Part shown: piece by piece, positions 21,611-37,082 of the stretch
Numbering within the stretch: the stretch's first letter is position 1
Layout: every line of letters starts with the position of its first letter
NCBI GenBank assembly: GCA_028583405.1
Contig: JAPTMU010000049.1
Span: forward strand, 743,407-807,406
DNA length: 64,000 bases
Origin: Pogonophryne albipinna
Lineage: Eukaryota; Chordata; Actinopteri; Perciformes; Artedidraconidae
Direction of reading: 5' to 3'
The notes under the pieces: model-generated
Seen by the model: only the letters and a program-made list of their open reading frames with translations
Database searches by the model: none
What the model was told of the DNA's origin: nothing
Translations under genes and position numbers: made by a program

Positions 21611-23842
21611 TTTGACTTCTTACATGTTGAACACAAATACCTGTACTTTCTACTTCTTACATGTTGAACCCAAATACCTGTACTTTCTACTTCTTACATG
21701 TTGAACACAAATACCTGTACTTTCTACTTCTTACATGTTGAACTCAAATACCTGTACTTTCTACTTCTTACATGTTGAACCCAAATACCTGTACTTTCTA
21801 CTTCTTACATGTTGAACACAAATACCTGTACTTTCTACTTCTTACATGTTGAACACAAATACCTGTACTTTCTACTTCTTACATGTTGAAAACAAATACC
21901 TGTACTTTCTACTTCTTACATGTTGAACACAAATACCTGTACTTTCTACTTCTTACATGTTGAACACAAATACCTGTACTTTCTACTTCTTACATGTTGA
22001 ACACAAATACCTGTACTTTCTACTTCTTACATGTTGAACACAAATACCTGTACATTCTACTTCTTACATGTTGAACACAAATACCTGTACTTTCTACTTC
22101 TTACATGTTGAACCCAAATACCTGTACATTCTACTTCTTAAATGTTGAACACAAATACCTGTACTTTCTACTTCTTAAATGTTGAACACAAATACCTGTA
22201 CTTTCTACTTCTTACATGTTGAACCCAAATACCTGTACTTTCTACTTCTTACATGTTGAACCCAAATACCTGAACTTTCTACTTCTTACATGTTGAACCC
22301 AAATACCTGTACTTTCTACTTCTCACATGTTGAACCCAAATACCTGTACTTTCTACTTCTTAAATGTTGAACACAAATACCTGTACTTTCTACTTCTTAC
22401 ATGTTGAACCCAAATACCTGTACTTTCTACTTCTTACATGTTGAACCCAAATACCTGAACTTTCTACTTCTTACATGTTGAACCCAAATACCTGTACTTT
22501 CTACTTCTTACATGTTGAACTCAAATACCTGTACTTTCTACTTCTTACATGTTGAACTCAAATACCTGTACTTTCTACTTCTCACATGTTGAACCCAAAT
22601 ACCTGAACTTTCTACTTCTTACATGTTGAACTCAAATACCTGTACTTTCTACTTCTTACATGTTGAACTCAAATACCTGTACTTTCTACTTCTTACATGT
22701 TGAACCCAAATACCTGTACTTTCTACTTCTTACATGTTGAACCCAAATACCTGAACTTTCTACTTCTTACATGTTGAACTCAAATACCTGTACTTTCTAC
22801 TTCTTACATGTTGAACTCAAATACCTGTACTTTCTACTTCTCACATGTTGAACCCAAATACCTGAACTTTCTACTTCTTACATGTTGAACTCAAATACCT
22901 GTACTTTCTACTTCTTACATGTTGAACTCAAATACCTGTACTTTCTACTTCTTACATGTTGAACCCAAATACCTGTACTTTCTACTTCTCACATGTTGAA
23001 CCCAAATACCTGAACTTTCTACTTCTTACATGTTGAACTCAAATACCTGTACTTTCTACTTCTTACATGTTGAACTCAAATACCTGTACTTTCTACTTCT
23101 TACATGTTGAACACAAATACCTGTACATTCTACTTCTTACATGTTGAACACAAATACCTGTACTTTCTACTTCTTACATGTTGAACCCAAATACCTGTAC
23201 ATTCTACTTCTTAAATGTTGAACACAAATACCTGTACTTTCTACTTCTTAAATGTTGAACACAAATACCTGTACTTTCTACTTCTTACATGTTGAACCCA
23301 AATACCTGTACTTTCTACTTCTTACATGTTGAACCCAAATACCTGAACTTTCTACTTCTTACATGTTGAACCCAAATACCTGTACTTTCTACTTCTCACA
23401 TGTTGAACCCAAATACCTGTACTTTCTACTTCTTAAATGTTGAACACAAATACCTGTACTTTCTACTTCTTACATGTTGAACCCAAATACCTGTACTTTC
23501 TACTTCTTACATGTTGAACCCAAATACCTGAACTTTCTACTTCTTACATGTTGAACCCAAATACCTGTACTTTCTACTTCTTACATGTTGAACTCAAATA
23601 CCTGTACTTTCTACTTCTTACATGTTGAACTCAAATACCTGTACTTTCTACTTCTCACATGTTGAACCCAAATACCTGAACTTTCTACTTCTTACATGTT
23701 GAACTCAAATACCTGTACTTTCTACTTCTCTCATGTTGAACTCAAATACCTGTACTTTCTACTTCTTACATGTTGAACTCAAATACCTGTACTTTCTACT
23801 TCTTACATGTTGAACTCAAATACCTGTACTTTCTACTTCTCT
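21611..23842. repeat. 37-bp minisatellite in hAT MITE, array 2 (about 60 units), with a 1073-bp higher-order duplication
   Basis: Same unit as at 11666-13453. Rare variants TGTACATTCTAC and CTTAAATG repeat at an offset of 1073 bp (22051 against 23124), exactly 29 units. Shorter blocks with CTCACATG and CTGAACTTTC recur at 4- and 7-unit spacing in 22580-23000. Confidence 0.96.
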
Positions 23843-23990
23843 CATTTCCCAAACAGCTGGTTCCTTTAGTCTGAATGTGTGTTTGGTGGCGTGATCATTA
23901 TTCTTTAGAGTCATTGCGTGCCTATTGATTTGACCACGATCCGTGTATCCATCATTTCCTGGTCTTCTAAAGAGGGACCAATGAAAACGC

Positions 23991-25494
23991 TGGCCTATTT
24001 GTTTTTACAAAGAGTCTAAAAATAGAGCCTGAAAAGAATAGATGTCTCGTGCTCATTCGTCCCTGTGAAGCTGCTGCCAGGCTGACGTTGATATGTTTGA
24101 TGCTGATGATAGATTGAGATCAGCCGTCCTCTTTTTATAATCCGTGTTCTTTAGTGTAGCAGCCATTAGCGGCGCAGATCTCCTCTTCTTCATGTGGGGA
24201 TGGACTCCCCGTGGTCCCAGATGTAATGAGGAGCTCTATCTGTTCAGTATGCTGCCACATATTAAATGTTCTCCTCAGGGCTTGAAGGCTTTCTGTTCAC
24301 ACCTCAAATCACGGACACAGCAGGCTGTTGAAAATCTGCCACTGGCTTTTACTAACTATACCATGGAAAATTCAAATGCTGGAGCCATTGATATACTGCT
24401 GTTAAGTGATTTACCACCTATTATTGGGCTCTTAATACCATTTCAAAGCTGGTCCTTTTATCATACTGAGGAGCCGTACGGTGTTAATGGAAATGTCACG
24501 AGATGCAATACTTCGGTACCAAATTCAGAAAGCATCGCAGTACTCGTTTTTTTCCACCTTTAAGGTCACCTATCATGCAAAATCCACTTTGTCAGGAAAA
24601 CATATCCTCTCCCTCTTTGTCCTGATCCATCTTTATGAAAACCTGTCTGAAAATGAGCTGATCAACATCCGTTTTTAGTCTTCAAACACTCCCAGAGCCC
24701 ATACCGTGTTCCTCTTTGTGTTTACTTCCTGTCTGTCTTGTTCAACAGGAAGTTGCGTGCTCTCCGTAAATATAAAAATGAATATTCAAAAAGTACTCCA
24801 CAGTGTTTTCTGATGGAGAAAACTAATGTTTGTTGTCCACAGCTGACGTTAAAGTGACTTCTTTCTACAGATTGATTTTACTGCACATCGTCCCTTGATT
24901 CTCCTTAGCAGCAGTCTGCTCTCCTTAGCAACGGTCAGTTGGCAAAAATTAACAGACATTTTGAATTTCAAAATCAGAATTGAGTTTCCATTGTAGCTGT
25001 GTAATAAAGCTAGTTCAAGTATCTGTTAGCTATTGGCTTATATTATGGTGTGTTCAGTAAAACCTTTATTGGGCGACACTCGATCACACAGTACAACATT
25101 TCCCAAATTGGGATCAATAAAGTACTTCTAATCTTATAATGATATCATGATGTGTAAAAATGTAATCTTGTTTAAAAAAGTCACAAACTTTAATGAACAC
25201 ACTTGAGCAGTTTGAAGTATATATCTTTTTCCATCACTTTGTTGTTACTGAATCTGAATGAATAACGTTGCTGTATTAATCTTAAAAGTGGTAGATCGAT
25301 CGTTGGTCTATTTTATAACAAGATAGTTTGTGACTGTATGTACTTCTCACCCATTTTTCCAAACCAAATGTCCACATTATATTACATGTTTACTAGGCTG
25401 GAGGTTGTACATTTTTCCATTTTTCTGACCAAGACTTTGAGCAGTTTGGTTTTAAAGTTCAGATAATAATCCGGTACAAATGAAACACCATCTG
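23991..25494. other. Unassigned DNA with two repeat fragments
   Basis: A 139-codon open frame (24144-24563) has no recognised motif and runs into a transposon end, so it is not called. At 24560-24563 a TTAA precedes GGTCACCTATCATGCAAAAT, the left end of the 48-kb TTAA family, with matching AACCTGTCTGAAAATGAGCT until about 24680. At 25095-25125 CCCAAATTGGGATCAATAAA is a LINE-type 3' tail. Confidence 0.55.
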
Positions 25495-25687
25495 CACTCT
25501 AAAAACAAATGCTTTGGCTAAACAAAGAAAATCAACGCAACAGGTTGCATCGATGTTTATTGAGTTAATACAACTTCTAATGAAATTGTCTTAAAGCAAC
25601 AAAGTTATTTGAGTTAGGGGAGAAGGCTTTTCCTCTACAATCAGAGGTGTGTTTAATTACCACTTACTTAATAATTGGTATTATAAA

Positions 25688-26504
25688 TAGGGATGTCCCG
25701 ATCACATTTTTTTGCTCCCGATCCGATTCCGATCATTTGATTTTGACAATCTGCCGATACCGATTTTTCCCGATCCGATCTTTATGCAATGCATTAAGAA
25801 AAAAAAAAAGGTAACAGATAACGGCTGGTCATCCAATGCGATGAGTTCAGCTATCTTGGCTGTTATTAGTTTGGCCTTTTCACTGTTCTGGGGCAGTTTC
25901 TCTTTCCTTTTAAAAGTCTCTGAATGTGTCGGCTGTTTCAGTGCCGTTACCTGAGTGGCCGCTGTGTACTCGTCCTGTTGTTGTTGGTGTTTGTTTCTCA
26001 GGTGGCGTATTAGATTGGTCGTGTTGAACGTAGCTCTGTTCTTTCCACCACGCGGAACCTCCGCCTTGCAAACATTGCATCTGGCTGTTACACTGCCTTC
26101 GCTTTCAATTTTATAATACTTCCAAACTCCTGACATTTTCTCTGTCCCGACTCCCGAGTCACCAGCTGAACGTAGCCTCTCGTTAGCTTACTGCTAGACA
26201 CTGCGCACCCACTCTGTTGCCAGCTTTGAGAGAAATAAGCAACCAGGTCTGAAAACAAGCCCAAAAGAAGCAACACATACATGATGTTGTGTCATTTCAA
26301 ACCAAAACTAAGGCCTCAGGATGACTTTAAGACGTGAACATGGCCATTTTTGTTTTGTAACATTAAATAATAAAAAAAAAAATTATTAAAAAAAATAAAT
26401 AATAAAAACCCGATCCCCGATTTTTTTTCTCCCGATCCCGATCTTTTGAAAACCACGTGATCGGCTCCGATCCCCGATCACGTGATCGGATCGGGACATC
26501 TCTA
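25688..26504 (-). mobile_element. hAT element with BED-finger remnant and perfect TSD
   Basis: It starts TAGGGATGTCCCGATC and ends GATCGGGACATCTCTA (one mismatch). Perfect 8-bp target duplications ATTATAAA lie at 25680-25687 and 26505-26512. The 817-bp body holds only the N-terminal part of a transposase gene on the minus strand. Its termini are related to, but distinct from, those of the 6052-6938 element, which keeps the opposite end of a transposase. Confidence 0.95.
25702..26136 (-). pseudogene. hAT transposase N-terminus with intact BED zinc finger
   Basis: This 144-codon minus-strand frame opens MSGVWKYYKIESEGSVTARC. The BED-type finger is complete: the aromatic W5 and Y7/Y8, zinc ligands C20 and C23, then H45 and H50 (C-x2-C-x21-H-x4-H) with the TTNLIRHLRNKH helix. 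Residues 51-109 form a Gln/Lys-rich linker typical of the family. From about residue 110 the frame reads through the element's noncoding end, so the true protein is cut off there. The RNase H-like catalytic domain and dimerisation region are deleted. The finger could still bind transposon ends if expressed, but nothing shows that it is. Upstream sequence has no recognised promoter. Confidence 0.88.
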
Positions 26505-27836
26505 ATTATAAACACAAGTTTTGAAGTTGATTACTCAAAAGATTAAGTTGCTCCAACTTGTTTTACCACATTATTTAAAAGGATTTTAAGTTGTATGTAC
26601 TTAATTACCATCATTGTGAACAACCATTTATAAATTAAGTTGCTCCAAATATATTGTATTCAATAGTTTTTTTTCTTAGCTTTTTCATGTTTTTGCCTTT
26701 AAAGAAATTAATTGATTCCACAACAAAAGTATTAGGCAATTTACTTTTTATTTTGAACTGCAGTTGTTTATTTCAACACATGATGTTTCAATGAGGAGAG
26801 AATTCATTTAGTTTGAACATGTATTGACACATGCCATATGATAAGGTGCATGAACACCTGAAATCACAGCTGACTGCAGGAGAGAGGAGAGCCATTTTAT
26901 AGTTTGGCTGCAGCACGCTGATTGGCTGCTGGAGAATGAGGTGAAATGTATTTAAAGAGAACGCCTGTGATGAGCTGATTATATGCAGCTGCGGAGTGAA
27001 TGTATACACACCCAGTCTTCCTGAAAGAACTTGCGCTGAGCTTCATTTCAATCTTGAAAAAAAAGATAAATAACACAAATTTAAATTGCTCCACAAATAA
27101 TAAATAAACACATTAGCCATATTACCATGGGACATGGGGACACAGCAAATACATGCTGCCATCACAACGAAGTTAGAGGCCTTTGCATATTTAAAACCAG
27201 TGCTAAATATGTCAAATCTGTAAAGTTTTTGTAAAACTACAGAAACAAACTCTCAATGGCCACCAGTCTGCAGATCACACACATCCATTTGACAAAAGAT
27301 GTAACAAAGATGTTTACACAGCCGACAGTCATTATCTCAAACAGTATGAACACATTTAACGCAGAATGCTCATTCATTTGTTTCCTCGACCACGATGGTT
27401 GCCATCGTATGGTCAGATCCTGGGTGGACCGGTCACTGATGAAGGAGATATTCATGTCCTTTTGAAGCACATTAAATAATAGGTTAGCGCATAAGAGATA
27501 ATGAATTAGGTAATTGCATACTGTTTAAACTCTTAGCTAATTTAGAGCCATTATTACCAGCTGCTAAAGCAACGCTGGTGTTGTTTTCCCCTATTGAGCC
27601 TGCATGTGTGTGTCGTCATGGCAACGTGGTCCTGAAGACACACAGAGGTGCTTTTGAGTACTTTGCCTAGTGTTTAAATGCATGTGAACAGATTTAGTCA
27701 ATCACAACCGTGCAAGTTTTAGTGTCCCTTCTCATCTGTTTTGCAGGTTCCATACAATACTTGAACTGGTTAAGTGAAGAGCAGAAGCCACTTTTCAAAT
27801 GTTACACAATCCTTTTCCCATGCCATCGCTGTCAAC

Positions 27837-29200
27837 CAGTGACGTGCGGTGAGGTTCATGGCTGGTGAGGCACTGACTCTTTCAGAGTCAGATTTACAAA
27901 TATTATATATTTTGACCTTAAAGGTGGGGGGGTAGGTAATTTTGGAGAAACCAGCTCGAGTGAGCTAGAATTTGAAAATACACAGCCCCTCCTCCAACAC
28001 ACACGAACGCGCACATGACCAATGAGGGCACGAGATAAGTTTGTGCACAGATGGAAGGCTGACAGGCAGGTTATTTTAGCCAGGCCGGCTAAAATGAGTG
28101 GTCGTGCTTTTTACAGTACTACGGCTTCCACAGATGAAATGTTTTTATGTATTTTTTGTCAAAGCACTTCAGATATTCATTGCTATCGGGATGTTAAGAG
28201 CATTCCATGGAATATAACAAAAAGTGTATATCGTGCCGGTTTCTCAAACTTACCTACCCCACCTTTAATCGAAATATTCTGTTATTTTCAAAAGCTTTTT
28301 TAGTCTGATGCTTCGATTCATTTTAAACAGACCGTTCAACAAAAGGATAGCCTACCCAAAATCTAAATATTGGATTGTTCTCTCTTAGTAAGATCCAATT
28401 TTCATTACAAATGTGGTCTTACCTTGACTTGAAGATGAAGTCCATGCTATCCTTCTGGACAACAATCTCTATTACTGTTTTGTAAAAGTCCTCCTTATCT
28501 TCCTGTAGTTTCAAAAGTCGAGTTTGGTGTTTTCGTCTCTGCGTAGAATAACAGTAGCAACAAGAACCTGTGGGCTCACTTGCGCCCCCTTCAGTGCGGC
28601 AGAGGTTGTGGCTGCCTCCCCTGGTGCTTTTTTCATTGCCGTTGTATGATGAGACCAGCGAGCTTAGATATCATATATACGTGAAATAAGTTATTTAGAG
28701 ACTATGGATGGCGAGGATAAATGTAATAAAGGGATCTACAAACATTACATTGGTGACATACAGTGAGATGGTGCAGGCATGCGCTTAGGGCCCGCTTTCC
28801 AGCCAGTTTCTGTGGGGTGACGCATTCTGAGGTGAGGCAGAGCTCATCTGTGCCTCACCTCACCACACAGTAACTGGCTTGAGCGCGCTCACAAAATAAG
28901 TGCCCGCGCTAAATTAGTGCCCGTGCTCCAGCAAGTTACTGTGGGCTTCTGTGAGGCAGAGCTCGTCCCTGCCTCACTTCTCAATCTCATCGCTCCCCGT
29001 AGTTGTAGCGGAGCTCGGCAAATTAGCCGATTTTTACTATAAAAAGCGATTGGAATCAAACAGAAATCACATTTACAACACAGATCAGTGGACACATTTT
29101 ATTATTATTATTATTTGTATTATTATTCTTTTTTTCCGTTACATTGGAGAATGACAAGTGAGGCTCTGCCTCACCTGCCTCCCCTGACCGCACGTCGCTG
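27837..29200. mobile_element. hAT element (CAGTGACGTGCGGTGAGG type) with perfect TSD
   Basis: The left end is CAGTGACGTGCGGTGAGG. The right end, CCGCACGTCGCTG, pairs with CAGTGACGTGCGG with one mismatch. Perfect 8-bp target duplications CTGTCAAC lie at 27829-27836 and 29201-29208. Subterminal TGAGGCAGAGCTC blocks recur internally (about 28830 and 28950). No transposase frame is recognisable. A TTAA MITE is nested near the left end. Confidence 0.93.
27922..28264. mobile_element. 343-bp TTAA MITE nested in the hAT
   Basis: The ends are AGGTGGGG-G-TAGGTAA and TTACCTACCCCACCT, flanked on both sides by TTAA (27918-27921 and 28265-28268). Two further copies of the family lie at 46705-47449. A 93-codon frame inside is not conserved as protein between copies, so it is not a gene. 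Confidence 0.93.
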
Positions 29201-30155
29201 CTGTCAACACCTATCCATGCTGAACGCTGCTAAGATATTATTGATTGGGGTGTGGCCAAAAGTGCAATATGCTTCAAACTGTAACTGACAGAGAGCAGTG
29301 CTTTTGTCTTGTGTTTTTACACTGTGCCCGTGGATTTTATTTTATTTCAAGATTTTTAATGACGTCGCTAAACTCCTTGAAAAGGTCCTCTTCCTTTTCT
29401 CCAAAGTACACGACAAGGCAGCAGATGGCTATAGTTCTCTGCGTACTTCAATTGTATTGTGCTATTTTTGAAAAAGGAAAAAAAGAGAAATGACCTAAAT
29501 GAATATATTCTGAATGGGTGACTGCCAACAACTTGCATTTCAATGACAACTCTAAATAACGATCCTACCTCAAGAAGCATCCTTGATCTGCTTCACCGAG
29601 ATTCATTTTGAATAAAAAGCGACATCACAATAGTAACCAAAGTATTTTTACTCTCACAGTAGCCTCTACTACTTTGTATCCTCTCACAGAACTATTCACA
29701 GTTCAAAGGCTGCTAGTTTTGGTCAAACAGCAATTTGCCTATACAGTGCAACTACAAGGCTATCTACTGTATTTGAATGACACAAGATGACACTCACCTT
29801 AAAATGTCCTTTGTATGTTTCTATTTGTCTTAACTGTGGGAACTTGTCCAGGCATGTTAAGTGGGAGTGGACTTGAAACCCTTAACTCAAGGTGTAGAAC
29901 AATTAAGTTATCAAGCCAATTGCATTACTTACTTCAACTTGAATTTAGTTTTGAGTCAATTAACGCAGAAATCAGAGTTCAAATTACACACAATATTAAG
30001 TTGATGTAATTACCAACATTATTACGTCAACACAACTTATAAAGTAATGTTTGCAACTTAAAATGTTTATCTAAATCAATTAACTCACATTTTTATCTTG
30101 CAACCATGCATTTAATTAAGAGGTGAAAAGGTCGCCTGAATTTGTTTTTAGAGTG

Positions 30156-30991
30156 TGTGTAACTTGATTGTTATTTTAGCTGGAAATGGCTTTTCCTAAC
30201 TAACTAAGTCAATGTGATACGCAGACACAGACAGCTGTAAAGTATTTCAGTATTTGGTTGAAGCACCTTAAGAAAGAAAGAAAGGGAGTTATCCTGCAGC
30301 CGTGAGACTGAATAACTGATGACAGTTTTACCTCAATAAACTGCTGCTACGCTAGACTTCCCACAATGCAAAGCGTAAATGATAAACCAATATCCCTCCA
30401 GTCCTCACACTGTAGTAAAAACACAGTTATTATCTAAGCATTACTGCGTTACATATATCGACACTTATATTGTAAAAGACAGCTTACTCCTAGTGTATAT
30501 TTGAAGGCTTCTGCCAGATAGATTATTCTATGTATGGACTGCAGTCAACCGCTCAAAGCCCTTCACACCACAGGCTAGGATTTACACACACATTCACACA
30601 CTGAGGCTCCTTTGCACACTCACAGGGAGACATTTCGGTTTATATTTGATCATTAATGATGAAATTCATGATACAAGGCTACGTTGTGTTGTATCTTGTT
30701 TGCTGCTACTTATTATGGACTAGTCTGTTATTGTTAGGTAAATATTCAAAGAGACACTTAACCGCTGCGTAGCAGAAACGCTCCCTCAAAGTTTAAATGG
30801 ATCTATTTGTTAAGGTTTGAGATTCCTGCAAGCACTGCAAGACAGGAGAGGTGAATTGACCGTTTTTTGGAAAGCTTTCTGTTAACAGTTGCTCTGTTAT
30901 TTATCGGGAGAAATAGCTGCAATAGGGAATATAAACTCTCATTAGCATCCAGGGTTCATGTATCTTGACTGAACAGATGAAACCAGTGTCT
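30156..30991. other. Unassigned DNA
   Basis: No gene or element recognised. Confidence 0.5.
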
Positions 30992-31405
30992 AATTGTTAG
31001 AAAAATTACCCTGGTCTCCGGCTTCAGCTTCAACCTCAGGATCCATGTATCTGTGATCCTCTCCAGAATGGAGGAGTCATCACATACAGAGCATCAACTA
31101 GTTCCTGAACAGTGTCCTTCACATGCTGATATCCAAGAGAGGGAGTTACACAGTCACAAGATGGAGGAATAGAAAGCAGTATTCAATGTTTACTTCAGAT
31201 TAGCTCCACGTCAGAAATGAGCATGCTTGATGTCTCTCTCCATAGAGGCTGAATCATCATGTTAATCACATAGCTATCATCTGCCTCAAACAGTCCTGAT
31301 GCTCTTCTAGGTAATCACACATCCTGTCATGTTCACAGCTACAGTTGGGATACCTTTGTTATCATGTTACTCTGATACTGGAAGAGGACATTCACTATTT
31401 TCCCA
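30992..31405. repeat. Unclassified repeat, copy B (inverted, empty hAT site)
   Basis: The reverse complement matches copy A (5949-7270) over its full length. It contains no transposon at the equivalent position: GTAATCAC occurs once at 31311-31318, where copy A has the hAT flanked by two GTGATTAC copies. Confidence 0.9.
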
Positions 31406-31770
31406 ACAGTAATCTAAAATGTTAATGCGCGAGAAGGTGAAGGTAAAATAGGGAACAAACCATTTCCCCTTTGTGACGTTGACTTGTGTTTAAATGCAGA
31501 TTGGATTTCCTCTTTCAGCCGCTTGTCACATGCTGAGGTCATATGCCAAGCGATCAATAGAAATCCAATATCTGAGATTAGATGAAGGCTGCTGTTCCCT
31601 GGTGTCTCCCTTTGTGGCAGCTGACGTTAAACCGTGGACGCTTTCATGGTGGGATCCATTGCTTCTTGTTGGAATTTAACCACAGAATGGAATAATGCCT
31701 TTCTGCCAATATGATGCCTATCTGCTGATTTGTCTTGAAGCACTGGTGATTCAGCTCTATCTGAACATAC

Positions 31771-31773
<3 letters not shown>

Positions 31774-31848
<75 letters not shown>
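31774..31848. repeat. (CA)n microsatellite
   Basis: 75 bp of pure CA repeat. Confidence 0.98.
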
Positions 31849-31852
<4 letters not shown>

Positions 31853-32103
31853 TGATGGGACTGAGAGAGCCAATCAGACGCTCCTCAAGTGTCTCTACTT
31901 CAGAATCAGACGGCGGGGAAATGTAGTGTTAAAGCACTCTGATGAAAAAGGCAAACTTAAATAAGAAGTTTAAAGTTTTGCACGGCTTTGTTGAATTCTA
32001 ACTAAGAAGTCTAGTACATGTAACCTCAGCTCTGGACAGTGTTTAAAGACTGGATAATGGAAAAATTAACTTTTTACAGAAAACACCTCGATCAGAGCTA
32101 TAT

Positions 32104-32165
32104 ACATATTTAGATTTCATTTAGCTGACACTTTTATCCGAAGCGACTTACAGACACTTCTGTAG
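32104..32165. repeat. SINE/LINE conserved tail (TTTAGCTGACACTTTTATCC)
   Basis: Contains the vertebrate-wide motif TTTTATCCGAAGCGACTTAC seen in V-SINE/L2-related 3' regions. A second copy lies at about 37115-37145. Confidence 0.75.
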
Positions 32166-32724
32166 ACTTGCTACTGGAGAGAGTTGGGGTTTAACATCTT
32201 TGACATGTTTACTGAAGAGGCCTGGCGTCGCAGCACTGATCATTTGATTGGTCGAAAACCATGTATCCCCTGAGTCTCAGCCACAATGTTGATATGAAAT
32301 ACCACTCAAGCACACATGAAGAGAATGAAAGTCTAATAAGTACACGTCCAAGGTAAATGAAACACAAGTAGCAGCATTCAATGATTACAGAGGGATCTGT
32401 GGCTGTGAGGACATGTGTTCTTGTGTATTTGACCTCAAGTTGCTTCTGATGGAAAACAGTGTGTGAATGTGTTGTATGAAGCCTTTACCTCTGAATGAAT
32501 GTGTCTGAATGGTGACTTGTATTATGTAAAAGCCGATGTAAGGGTCGTACATAAAGAACGGATATATCGCTATATAAATTCAGTCCATGTACTATCAAAG
32601 TTAGTGACACTATGGCCCAATCCCAAAGCACTCCCTCGACCCTACCCCTCCGTGACGGAGTGAACTCTGTCTGTAGCCACACTCGCAGCTCAACGAGGCT
32701 CCTCCTGTCAGATGGAGGGAGTAA

Positions 32725-32922
<198 letters not shown>

Positions 32923-33364
32923 TAAATGAATAACTCAAATAAAACTCCAAACATCTTTCATTGTGTTTCAAAGCTCTTTTAGTTTTAAACCTGATGTTTA
33001 TAAGCTTCTTAGTTTTTGCAACGGTCTGTAAATATACACAACTTTATAATAAAATGCACACATTTACCTTTTTCTAGACTAAACACAGGTTTGATCCTAA
33101 GTTAAAAACATATGAGGTCATCATGAGGTTGTTAACATCGCAGTTTATCAGTGGATGTTTGCTGGAACTACTTGTAAACAGCTTGTTTCCTGACGGACAC
33201 ACACAGCGTGACTCCGGTCAGGTAGAGACCGGTCTCAAGTCAGCACCGCTGCAGACTCGCTGTTTGAGGGCTTGATAGCCCACTCCCCCTCCACACCGCT
33301 CCACACTCGTTGCTTTGGAACAGCCCTCAATATGGCGGACCCTCGCGTGAACGGGCAAACGGAG

Positions 33365-33412
33365 GGGTAGGGTGTAGGGTGTAGGGGTAGGGTGTAGGGG
33401 TAGGGTGTAGGG
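33365..33412. repeat. TAGGGTG / GGGGTAGGGTGTA tandem run
   Basis: Short G-rich repeats (GGGTAGGGTGTAGGGTGTAG) near the right end of the candidate MITE. They resemble but do not equal telomeric TTAGGG. Confidence 0.85.
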
Positions 33413-33519
33413 GGCGGTTTGGGAATGGGCCTCAATTGTTTAAAAAAGTCAATATTGTCTTATTCCACACCAATGTTGCAGGCAGTGAAGCTCTCAGTAC
33501 CACAGAGCTTAGATAAAGT

Positions 33520-37082
<3,563 letters not shown>

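Larger units (their letters stand above)
21279..23990. mobile_element. hAT-family MITE with expanded 37-bp minisatellite (copy 2)
   Basis: The left end is CAGAGGTGGGAAGTAGTGG. It is interrupted at 21327 by another MITE, resumes with TTTTCTGGTATCAGTACTTT, then the 37-bp array, then the shared right arm (TGAATGTGTGTTTGGTGGC, TTCCTGGTCTTCTAAAGAG). It breaks off near 23990, before the terminal repeat, so the right end is truncated. Confidence 0.83.
25495..30155. mobile_element. Candidate large element with 16-bp terminal inverted repeats, host of nested hATs
   Basis: CACTCTAAAAACAAAT (25495-25510) and ATTTGTTTTTAGAGTG (30140-30155) are perfect inverted repeats 4.66 kb apart. Text just inside both ends shares AAGTTG-rich, A/T-rich composition (25520-25610, 26510-26660, 29880-30110). 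Removing the two nested hAT elements leaves about 2.5 kb. I see no clear target duplication and no transposase, so the enclosure is an inference from the ends. Confidence 0.6.

Noticed and set aside
24144..24563. 139-codon plus-strand frame with a weakly protein-like composition
   Set aside because: No recognised domain, no splice or promoter context, and the frame ends exactly at the TTAA start of a transposon fragment.
28022..28303. 93-codon frame with an FCQSTSDIHCYRD-like stretch
   Set aside because: Lies in a TTAA MITE; related copies at 46.7-47.4 kb do not preserve the frame.
33360..33415. Interstitial telomere repeat
   Set aside because: Repeats are TAGGGTG/GGGGTAGGGTGTA, not (TTAGGG)n, and belong to a MITE end.
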